In this document: one piece after another, positions 1 to 9,666 of the stretch | Position numbering within the stretch: position 1 is the first letter of the stretch | Layout: every line of letters begins with the position of its first letter | Assembly: GCA_029891385.1 (NCBI GenBank) | Contig: CM057224.1 | Location: 32,741,005-32,805,004 of the forward strand | DNA length: 64,000 bases | Direction of reading: 5' to 3' | From: Erythroxylum novogranatense | Lineage: Eukaryota > Streptophyta > Magnoliopsida > Malpighiales > Erythroxylaceae | The notes under the pieces: model-generated | Database searches by the model: none | Seen by the model: the letters and a program-made list of their open reading frames with translations, nothing else | What the model was told of the DNA's origin: nothing | Translations under genes and position numbers: made by a program

Positions 1-599
1 TATAATATATTTAACACATATCAAAAAGTAAATTTTCTTTAAAATATAATTAATGAATTAACTAATTAGCTAATTTTCGATAATTAAGTATATAAGGCAT
101 TAATTAATTTATTATATTATAATTAATTTATAAATTATTTATTGATCATTAATTTTATTCAGTTATCATTAATAATAATGTATATATAATTAATTAATTG
201 ATGTGTTAAATAAAATATAACTAATGAATTAATTAGTACATATTAATATTTAGTATATATGTTACTCATAACCCACTAATTAGCCCATATATTTTTTTGT
301 CATTTTAATTAAGTGTAATATATATATAATTAATTTATTAATTAAATTATAATTAATAGATTGATTACTTAAATAAATATAGAGTGACTATTTTTCATTC
401 TATAATTTAAATATACTTAAATCATAGTTAATTAATTAATTTTGATATAATTACTAGTAATTAGAATATAATAAATTAATTGATTTATTAAAATATACTT
501 GTTTATAAATTAATAATAAAATAATTATTAAGTTTATTCAGTTATTATTAATTATAATTAATATAAAATTAATTAATTGATGCATTATTTTTCTGTTCA
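1..599. other. AT-rich intergenic DNA, no gene seen
   Basis: This stretch is almost entirely A and T, with many overlapping TTAATTAAT-type runs. I see no reading frame of useful length, no RNA gene and no clear repeat boundary. It replaces the downstream (pol) part expected for the minus-strand copia fragment that begins at about 600. That element was therefore either deleted here or interrupted by AT-rich DNA. Confidence 0.6.
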
Positions 600-1554
600 G
601 AATTCTCATCAAAAGGCACTTATGCCAAGTGGACCTGTTTGCCCTTTCTATTTGCTTGAACTCCCTTCTTTTGCTTCAATTCCTTCCACCAATCCGGATA
701 GCCATGAATTTTACTAGTCCATCTCATGCCCCTCTATATTGCAATGATCACAATGTTTATCCTCTTTTTTCTTGTTATCCCTTTTTTTAAAACTTCCTTT
801 GCCAACATTACTACCTCTATCAAACATAGCACTGTTTTCTGTTGACTTAGTATTCTTCATTTGTATGTGTCTCTACTTTTCAACCCTTGCAACCATAGAG
901 TACACCTTATCAATGCTGGGTAAAGGATTAGATGCTAAGATCTGACTTCTAATATGATAAAAAGACTGATTAAGTTCTATCAAGAATTGCAACACTCTAT
1001 GTTTCATTTCTGTTGCTTCTAGTTTTTTATTCAGTTCACATTTGCAGTCATTACATATACACATTGGCATAGGTTCCAACCGATTCATCGCATCCCAACA
1101 TTTTGCCATTTTATTGAAATATATGGCCAAAGAATTATTTCCTTGTTCTGTAACATTGATCTCTCTTTGTATTTGATAGATCTGAGGACTATTGTTCTTA
1201 TCCTCAAACTTGTCTTCTATTTTATCCCAAAGAATCTTGGAATTAGTGCTGTAGATAAAAGCATCTGCAAGTTCCTTCTTCGTAGAATTCAAAACCATTG
1301 CTTTATCATACAATCAACCTTCCTCCATCTTTTATACTCTACAAGTTCACTGGTACAGTCAAAGAACCATCAATAAACCCTAACTTATCCTTTGCTTCCA
1401 ATGAATTCATGACTGAAAAACTCCAACTCATTGAATTGGATCCAGTCAATGGTGATGTTACTAGCACCATTCCTAGACGATCTGAATTGTGTAGTCGATA
1501 GGGATCTTCCTCCTGAAATTCATTTCTTCCTGCATATGTTCGTGAATCTGCCAT
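600..1554 (-). pseudogene. Ty1/copia gag fragment, frameshifted
   Basis: Read on the minus strand, this is the start of a copia capsid (gag) gene. The first part (1554-1339) has the usual N-terminal block with DPYRLHNSD, PLTGSNSMSW and DKLGFIDGSL. After a frame break the second part (1313-873) continues as a UBN2/retrotran-gag-like helical region with LWDKIEDKF and KMAKCWDAM. Further downstream, near 760-640 in a broken frame, is a zinc-knuckle remnant (CDHCNIEGHE) followed by KIHGYPDWWKELKQKKG, a typical copia gag signature. No protease, integrase or reverse transcriptase follows; the sequence turns into plain AT-rich DNA at about 600. The fragment is dead: at least one frameshift and the whole pol is missing. 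It belongs with the primer site and LTR at 1669-1894. Confidence 0.75.
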
Positions 1555-1668
1555 TGCGCAAGTTACTCAGCTAAAACTAACTGCAACCAACTCCTGATAT
1601 GCGAATAGTTAGCAAAATTTCTCACTGCAACAAGCGGATTCAATATCTCGCATCAATCTTAGCTAATT

Positions 1669-1681
1669 GGCTTTGATACCA
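1669..1681 (-). other. Primer binding site of the minus-strand copia
   Basis: On the minus strand this reads TGGTATCAAAGCC, matching the 3' end of initiator tRNA-Met used to prime plant copia reverse transcription. It abuts the LTR end at 1682. This fixes the orientation of the fragment and the inner edge of the LTR. Confidence 0.75.
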
Positions 1682-1894
1682 TGTTTAGATGTGAAAATAA
1701 GTGAGAGATAATAATGTGAATGAAAAAAATCTCATTCATTTTTGTAAAGGCAGTTACACGAATACAATGAAAACTTATATACAAAGCTAACAACATATGA
1801 GAATGTAAGCTAAGTATCCAGTTAAGCATTATGTTATATATAAAAAACTTTCCTTAACTAACATTAAATAACTATTTAAATTTATATTTCAACA
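1682..1894 (-). mobile_element. 5' LTR of the minus-strand copia fragment
   Basis: On the minus strand this 213-bp block begins TGTTGAAATATAAATT and ends CATCTAAACA, the TG...CA ends of an LTR, with a tRNA-Met primer site directly inside. Its small size fits a compact copia family. The partner 3' LTR is not in the window. Confidence 0.7.
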
Positions 1895-2640
1895 CAAAGT
1901 AAAATGAGAAGTTAGTTAGGAGCAAGTTAAAAAGTGTGAGTAAACAAGCTACATCCCAACTTGAAACAAAGCAAGAAAAGAAAAACATGATATGGGCATC
2001 ATTTTCAAACATTCAGTGCCAACTTGGTGAACAACGAGCACAGTAGAAATAAGATAGTGATTTGGACCCAGACTAGGCATTGACCAAGCTGTGCAATCAG
2101 AGGAAACTCTAGTGGTTTGCAAAAGGAGAATTTGTTTTTCTGTTTCTTAACATGAGGGATCAATTAAATCAGATCGAAGTTACCTCTCGTTCGATCATAT
2201 ATCTTATTACATCATACTCAACTTAGATATTAAAAATTATCAACATTTTCACCTTAGTTTCATTTTAGCCCAAACATATTCAAGAGACTCGGACATGTTG
2301 CAATAGCCTAGCTAATTTTGATATTCGTATTCCTAAATGTTGATAAAGAAAAATTTAAATCACTTTCACGCCTGGGATAAACTCTTAACATTCTGAGTCC
2401 TAATTTCCTTTTAAATTGTATAAAAATGTATTCATAGGAATCTAGCACATGCCTCTACCATTTTCATCTTACTCTTAACCTACACCATTTTAACTCATAG
2501 GGTTCATCTACTGCAATTTAATATATTCCAATCCCAAACATGCATAAGACGAGTTCGTATGATTCATACTTCCATTTTAACTCGTAGTTTCCATCTACTT
2601 TAGTTTAATATATTCCCTTCCCAATCATGCATAAGACGAG
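1895..2640. repeat. Intergenic DNA with an imperfect duplication
   Basis: I see no gene here. Near its end a segment of about 70 bp occurs twice: 2487-2554 and 2572-2640. Both copies carry CCATTTTAACTC, TTTAATATATTCC and CATGCATAAGACGAG. The copies have diverged. The block lies just outside the 5' LTR-like end of the next element. Confidence 0.45.
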
Positions 2641-3278
2641 CTCGCTCGGTTTATACTTGAAAAGTTGTACATTCAGTCAAGTATGATTAAGATTAATTAG
2701 AAATTTGTTATTTTTGTAACTAATTTTTGATAGTCGACAGTTGCAATTTTTTATATAAATAGATGGTAGGTTGTATTATTATCTTTATGAGAATGATTAC
2801 AACTATCTTCTTATTATAGCTTTTATTTTTTATTTTTATGGTATCAGAGCAACATCCAATTGTGCCTATGGAGTGTTTATGAGAGTTTCTAATTTTCTAT
2901 CAAAGTAATCTTTTAGCTGAGTTTTTTCATTTTAATTCTTTAAGAGATAGAGGAAGTGCGAAGACAATCTAATGAGGAAGTATCACTAAAATTAAGACTT
3001 CAATATCAAGGAGACGTGTTACATCTTTAAGGATTAGACTATCATGAATCATCCTTATGACTACTTTTCTAGTTTAAAAAAACTATCTAGCTTAGATTAG
3101 GGTAAAGAGAATTATTCTTGGAGAAATGGTGCAGCTTGGATTCATAGATGGAAAGTGTCTCATGCCAGATCAAGACTCTATATAGTTTGATCAATGGAAG
3201 CAAGTGGATTGCATAATGATCTTTGGGATTTCCAAAATTATTATAGAAGATAGATCTAAAATAATTGAAGAATTATAG

Positions 3279-3518
3279 GTGAATATAAATGAATTTAATT
3301 AATTATATGAATTATTTGAACTAAAAACCCAACATTGTTATTACAAGAATTGTAAATCCTTACAAAAGCCTTTATTAGGTTTGACAATGAGTCGTGAAGT
3401 GAATATAAATGAATTTAATTAATTATATAAATTATATGAACTGGAATCTCAACATTGATATTAAAAGAGTTGTAAATCCTTACAAAAGCCCCAATTAGGC
3501 TTGACAATAAGTCGTGAC
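3279..3518 (+). repeat. 120-bp tandem duplication
   Basis: Two adjacent copies of a 120-bp unit lie at 3279-3398 and 3399-3518. Both start GTGAATATAAATGAATTTAA and end GTCGTGA. They differ at roughly a dozen positions, so the duplication is old. It lies within the decayed copia element. Confidence 0.75.
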
Positions 3519-5484
3519 AACTTAGGCCCTCTCAGGCCTAAACTTGGCTCAAAATTCTATTTTCATAGCTAGGCTCTACCTAAAGTTCATTTCAGACTCG
3601 ATCAAATTTAATTTTTTATTTTTAAAATTTCAAATGACATTATTTTTCTAAGAAGATGTCCTTTTAAATGAAATTTTTAAGATTGAAGCCAAATCGAGCT
3701 TTTCGAAGCTCATAATTTCAAAAAAGGCCCAAAACTTGATCAACTCATGTCGAGTCAGTTGAATTCGATCTAAGCTAATTAGGTTTTTTTTGCCTCCCCT
3801 AACTCTAACATTCTTGCAAAATTTATAACTAGACAATTTTTATTAAACAATAAAATGGATATTGAATTTTGATCAATGGAAGCATATGGATTGCATGATG
3901 ATCTCATAGATATTAAATTCAATATAAAAGTCGATCTTTGATGCCTTTATTATGCAAGAACTACTAAAGACTTATGGATTGAGATAGAATATATGTTTGT
4001 GGAAAGTAATGGTCCTAGATTGTACTAGTTATAAAAGAACTAGTTATAAAAGAAAATTAACTCAATATAGTAAGGAAATATTACTATATTGAAGTGTTCC
4101 ACAAAGTTGAAGTGTTTGCGAGATGAGTTAATCTATCTTGTGCCAATATCAAAATGTAGATGTGGATAAGTAAGAAAATAACTCATCTAAATGAGTTTAA
4201 TCATCTAGTGCAATTTTTGATAGGCCCAAATGACAACTATGATCTTAGTAAGGAATCAAATCCTTGTCCTAGATCATTTGTCAAGTGTTACTAAGGTATA
4301 CTCTATGTTGTTATGAGTTGAATGACAGAGAGACATCTAAAATGCAATCTAAGAGGGAGTTAAAGTTAATGCAATGATGGAAAAAGACAATCTGACAATT
4401 AAAAGATTGGTAGAAGGTATGTAGAGAAAAGAGCGTGTATGCATAAAAGCAAGCTCCATTATGACTATTATAATAGAAAATGTCAATTAGGGGATACATG
4501 CTTTAAATTGCATGGTTATCTTGACTGGTATAAATAGCTACTAGAATATAAGGAAAACTATATGATAGGAAAGTCGTGGATGACAGACATAGCTAATGGA
4601 GTAGATAAAGTAAATATGGAGAATGGATTAAGGAACTACCAAAAATTATGAAAGGAAAGGAGGCTAACCAATTTCAATGAATTTTGAACATGATTTTGTA
4701 GGATTTGTATTCTATCATTCATTCTTTTATTTTGATTATATGGATTATGGCCATTAGATTATTGACAACAGTGCTTTGAATCACATATGCATTAACCTTA
4801 ATTTTCTTGAACATACTCTTGTTAATACATCTATACCTATATACTTGCATGATGGAACAACTAGATGTGTGAAACATATATGAAAGGTTTGGTAGTTAAA
4901 AATGTTTGGCTGCTTATTCTTTGGTTACATAAATGTCTATTCTTTGGTTACAATTTGAGATAAAAAGCTTTCAAACTTTTTATAAACTAGATAAACAATC
5001 CATCTTAATAGTTTGATATGTTTATCTTTTATGAAACCATATATCCTTACCAAAATACTTCACCATCTTCGTAAATCAAACCTTTTTTTACCTATTGTTA
5101 TAACTGATGAGACCTTTCTAACCCCTACTTTTTAATCAAAGATGTCTTTGTTGACTTTTCTCTAGATAATATAAACTCAACAATGCATTCCCTTAAAACT
5201 AAAATTTATAAAGGCATAGTCTATAACGATTATCCTACATATGCACCTGTCCAACCAGAACCATAAGTTACACGTTAAAAGCACCTGAATTAGAACTAAG
5301 CTAAATTGGTTTAATGATTTTATCTCCAATGTTGATTGTTCTTTATGATTGCTTGTTGCCATTGTTGATTAGCCTAATATTTGTTAACATTCACATAACC
5401 TCACACCTTAATATATGTGCTTTTAACAAAATTATCAAGTATTTAAGAGCCCTAATCCTAAAATCAAACAAAATGTAGTGTTGA

Positions 5485-5870
5485 TTGGTTGTAGGCCATG
5501 CAAAAAGAGTTGGATGCTTTAGAAGCTAATAAAACTTAGGAGCTTACTCAGCTACTTAAAGCAAATAATAGTATTGATCATTTTAAAGCTAGATTGATAG
5601 AAAAAGGTTACAATAAAATTGAGGGCATCGATTATATGGATAGCTTATATCCAATAGCTAAAGTTATGATTGTGCAAATTTCACTTATTGTATCTTCTTC
5701 AAACATGTTCCCTCTTTATCAAATTTATGTAAATAACACATTTTTACATGCTACCTTGATTCACATGATACCTCTAGAAGGATGTATTAAAGCTAAACCA
5801 GATGAAGTAAGACAATTATGAAGGTCATTATATGGGCTTCTTACCAATAGAAATTGTAAATTTACTTCGT
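5485..5870 (+). pseudogene. Copia reverse-transcriptase remnant
   Basis: The plus-strand translation shows the opening blocks of a copia reverse transcriptase: AMQKELDALEANKTWELTQ, then KARLIEKGYNKIEGIDY, a degenerate form of the ARLVAKGYxQxEGIDY block. It continues with YPIAKVMIVQISL, NNTFLHATL and finally RSLYGL. Several conserved positions are lost (for example the usual DVKNAFLHG appears as YVNNTFLHA). A stop follows VRQL. The YVDD active-site block is not recognisable. This is the best-preserved coding segment of the decayed element. Confidence 0.7.
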
Positions 5871-6479
5871 AACTATACTTAATTAGTTTTACAAATTCCA
5901 CATATGATTATTGTTTATTTCTAAAATCTATGTCAAACTCTTTCATACATCCACAACATGTGAACTTAAATGTATCTCTTATCTTGTAATAGATTTTCAA
6001 ATTTCCATTCCATCTCTTGTCTCTCTTTGGTGCGATAATAAGGCAGCTTTGTATATTACAAGAAATTTTATCTTCCATAAACATACTAAATAACTTGACA
6101 TAGACTACCATCTTGATTGGGATGAATACAAGAAAGGCTTTGTTCTTTTCTAACATATTTAATCTCAGCAAAAATATCTGATATATTCATAACATCTTTT
6201 CCTACTTTATATTGTGCTATTTGTTATCTAAGCTGCATTTTTTTAGCTCCCAAATTCATAAGAGAAAGACGAAAGTATATAAGTTAACTCATATGTACAT
6301 GCAATCATACATGGTAAAGAATAATTAGGAATTTGTTAGCTTTGTAACATATTTTTTTGTGAACTGATAGTTACAAGTTTTCCCTACAAGTAGTTGTAGG
6401 TTATATTATCTTTATGAGAAGAATACAATTTTCTTCTTACCGTAAGTTCTAATATTCTTCAATAATTGATTTAAAAATC

Positions 6480-7130
6480 TAATTAACTTAAAATTCAAGA
6501 TATTAGATTTTTAATCTCTTTTCATGTAATTATTTACAAAATTTGAATATCTCACTTTATTCTTCTTAATTAACATATTCTTATTTAATTCATGAGTGAC
6601 TATGGCTTATTTACCAATAAACACAATGAATAATTTTGTTGTACATAAGTAAATTAGGTTATATCAACTATGAAGATCATGAAAATCATCAAATTGATTT
6701 TAAAACTGAGTTATAAAATCTTTATATATAAGTGTTATTTTCTTTTTAATTCTTATTGGATATATAATACCTCAAATTTCAATTTTAATAATAAATCACA
6801 GTAACCAATCAAATTAATTAAAAAAATAACTAAGGGATCCAAAACCTAATTCATTTATCACTTGACATTACAATCCGTAATTAATTCCCAACCAAAATCT
6901 AGTGAATAAAAGCTAAAAAAATGGTCACAACTTCATTAGAGGTAGACAAATGATGGGTCAATGTTTTAAGTAGGGCATAATCTTGTGATTAGACATAGAA
7001 AATTGATAGGTCAATGTTTCTGTTTATGTCAAAGTCCAATCATAAGATTATGCCCTTCTTATCCTCAGAGAGTTTCAATTCAAAAGTAAAGGAGTACCCC
7101 GTGTGAGATAAGCTTAACCTATTTTTTTAA
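6480..7130. repeat. Intergenic DNA holding a 22-bp inverted repeat
   Basis: AT-rich DNA without a gene. Two arms at 6973-6994 and 7034-7055 are inverted copies around GGGCATAATCTTRTGATTRG, separated by about 40 bp. The short phrase TGATRGGTCAATGTTT also occurs twice as a direct repeat in this block (about 6952 and 6997). This may be the remnant of a small foldback or MITE-like element. Confidence 0.5.
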
Positions 7131-8602
7131 TACAAAGGAGTAAAAACAAAACCTAGACAGTGGGGCTTGGGGTTAAGACCCCACACTTATCCTCAGAAAG
7201 GATATCAAGACATCCCAAAAGGGGATACTATAAATAGGAATTCTGAAGCTGAAAGGCCCTGTATGAGAAGCCAACCAATTAGTACAATGATTTCCTTCAC
7301 GAAAGACATGGCAGAGATGAACCGTCCAAGATTTAGCTAGTATAGTATGAATAGCCTTTACCAAGGAGGTGTTAGAAGACGATCTCGAACTTGAAGATGA
7401 GAGAATGTTAATGACGACTAAGGAATCAACTTCTAGTTCAACTCTCCAATACCCTATATCCTAAAGCCATATTCAATCCCGAATAAACACCCCATAACTC
7501 AGCATCCAGTGGCGAGAAAAAACCAATATTATGGACAAAGCTTGCTAACCAACTGCCACTGCTATCGTGAAGAAGGACTTGGCCAAGGCATTTTAACTGG
7601 ACAGTCGCTTTGCTTCATCTGTATTCAAGCTAATCCATCCCTCACTCAGTTTGGCCCAACCAATATATCTGCTACGACTAGCATTATGACTTACAGTAGC
7701 TCGAGTGGTAACTATACCTACTTTCACCACCTAAGTCGCATAATCTAGAATAATAGTTTTGCTAGCGACTGGCCAGGATAAAGTATTTTCAAATATACTT
7801 TTATTTCACCAAAGCCACTGGAACCCGTATGAAATATTGAAAAGAATTGACCATTGTAACCCACTAACCTCTGCATGATTGTACATATTAGATATCAGCC
7901 ACGCTGAAGTGCTTGGACTAGAGAACTCTGTAAGCTCCACTTCATAGGCAAACTGCATCCAAAAATGCCGCATTATAGGACAATCTCTAATAGCATGCAA
8001 GGAAGATTTAGGATTACCATAATAGGAACATCTGTCATTATCAGTGAGATGCCTATAGACACATTGCTCATTGGTCAAGAGTTTTCCTTGAGCGACCATC
8101 CATAAGAAAGATCTAATACATTGTAGACCTTACCATTTCCAAATCGAAGACTACAATCGACTAGTGCCTCTATCGCCAATATTTTTAATTAGTTCATACG
8201 CAGATGTTGTTGAAAAGGACCCATTTTGGTTTGGAGCCCACACCATGATCTTCATCAAACTCTAGTCTCGGAGCTATAATGCTGGCAATTGTCATGCACA
8301 TCACCGCTGGGAGGAGGTTCTGAAATTTTTCCCAGCGCCATCCCCCCTTTATGGCCACGAATTCATTCACTTTGGCATACAAGTTACTGTCAGGGATTGG
8401 ATTAATAGCCAAGAGAGTTAGGGGTAGGGGTCCCCCATCGCCAACCCAATTATCTAACCAAAATAGTATACAATTCCCGTTACGTACTCGCCACCTTGCG
8501 CCTGCAAGAACAAATTTCCACGTGGTGGATATTCCTCTCTAAACTAAAGAGGCTCCTCTACTTTCCAAGACCTCAGGAATATTTTGACTATCAAAATGGT
8601 AT
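7130..8602 (-). pseudogene. LINE ORF2 3' portion (zinc-binding and RNase H)
   Basis: Read on the minus strand from 8597 down, this is the C-terminal part of a plant L1-type LINE. First comes a spacer typical of these proteins (ARWRVRNGNCILFWLDNWVG, near 8500-8430). The zf-RVT zinc-binding domain follows at 8110-7806 (LLTNEQ...YRHLTDNDRCSYYGNPKSS...AIRDCP). Last is an RNase H-like tail at about 7660-7173 (GWISLNTDEA, ELEVDSLVVI, HVFREGNHCTNWLASHTG). Stops and frame changes break it. The element is 5'-truncated: its remaining upstream piece lies at 36444-36530, separated by the solo-LTR insertion. The coding part ends at about 7140, followed by an A-rich stretch (T-rich on plus, 7120-7129). Confidence 0.8.
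8598..8602 (+). repeat. TSD GGTAT of LTR D (left copy)
   Basis: GGTAT lies directly outside the left end of LTR D. The same five bases lie directly outside its right end at 36444-36448. A 5-bp TSD is normal for LTR elements. Confidence 0.85.
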
Positions 8603-9666
8603 TGTAACACCCCATTCTCAATTGACATATGCACTTGTGTCCATTAGATACACGTGTACATTCCTGTCAGAAATGACATGTTAACTATCTCACCTTCACT
8701 GTACATAACATGGCATCATACATTAAACCATCTATCACACATTTTCTAAACTCCAAATATTGTCACATTAGTCAAAATCTATAATTTACATTGTTTCATA
8801 CAACATAATACCATCCAAGTCTTACAACATTATCCTATGAGCTTAAACAACTCAGTACACACTAAATACAATAAACATGAAAGAAATAGCTAAGTCCTCA
8901 ATCTCAGCTGACCAACCTCTGAGTCAAATCTGATTGTAATAGTTGCACAAAATATGCTTCTACGGAGTTTTAAAAGTTAGATCGTCTCACTCTCGAACCT
9001 GAAAAGCAACGGTGCAATTTTGATGAGTTACGAACTCAGTAGAGTAACCATCCTCGATGGTTCACTCATGTCATAAAACAAGATCAATTATACCATGTAA
9101 TCATATAGCTCAACTCCACTTAACAATTACCAAATACTATCACAGATAAATCATTTCTCAGATACACAGCTCAATCATATAGCAACATTCGCACAGCTTT
9201 GCAAATCATTCAATGAATTCAAATTATATGTAGATGCGACATGTATGAGACTCACATTCATTTTTATTTTGTTGTAACTGTGTGCTTTTACAATATCCTG
9301 AATTATCGGGCTCAATCAGTCAGTCAGTGACTCATTGATCACAGCGAGCTATAGGCTCGAACTACATATGCAGGAGCTTAAAGCTCATATCAGTAACAGT
9401 ATCAGTAGTCACATCAGTTATAACTCCTTTATATTTCATGCATTGGAATGAAGTGCATGCCACAATTCAATCATCAATTCAATCACTTTCACTTGCATGT
9501 AATATAACAATATATCAGTCACAGTATCAATTACAGTAACAGTCACAATAGCACTATTCATCAGACTAGATCCGGCATTCAACTTTTTAGTTAAGAATCA
9601 GAAAATCATTTAGGCAGATGAATTCACATTCAATTAGTACTTCCAATATCATTCTCATGCATCAAA
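8603..9666 (-). mobile_element. LTR D, left part of a split solo LTR
   Basis: Begins TGTAACACCCC, the usual outer edge (minus orientation) of plant long LTRs. It is interrupted at 9666 by element A and resumes after 34008. The combined LTR is about 3.5 kb and has no internal region, so it is a solo LTR. The 50-bp fold shared with families A, B and C lies at 9020-9070. Two perfect mini-hairpins, GAGCTATAGGCTC (about 9345) and GAGCTTAAAGCTC (about 9374), lie beside it. On the minus strand AATATAAAGG near 9426-9435 could be a TATA box just before the hairpins. I infer minus orientation by analogy with B, whose genes show its direction. Confidence 0.8.
9662..9666 (+). repeat. TSD TCAAA of element A (left copy)
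   Basis: TCAAA directly precedes TGTAGCACCCC, the left edge of A. The matching TCAAA follows the right edge at 34004-34008. Confidence 0.85.

Larger units (their letters stand above)
2640..6470 (+). mobile_element. Decayed Ty1/copia retrotransposon
   Basis: An old plus-strand copia element. The 5' LTR-like end (about 2640-2838) and the 3' one (about 6270-6450) share collinear blocks: GAAATTTGTTA or GGAATTTGTTA, a TTGTAAC-like stretch, and TAGGTT(G/A)TATTAT followed by ATCTTTATGAGAA. A tRNA-Met primer site, TGGTATCAGAGC, lies at 2839-2850. Gag remains include a knuckle-like region near 4447-4540 (CQLGDTCFKLHGYLDWYK). A protease-like IIDNSALNHI lies near 4750. A reverse-transcriptase remnant spans 5485-5870. 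Stops and frame breaks are everywhere, so it cannot code. The exact LTR ends are uncertain because the terminal TG/CA are worn. Confidence 0.7.

Noticed and set aside
9020..9070. tRNA-like cloverleaf in the LTRs
   Set aside because: The fold has two inner arms and one outer stem but no T-loop consensus, no A/B boxes and no acceptor CCA context, so it is not a tRNA gene.
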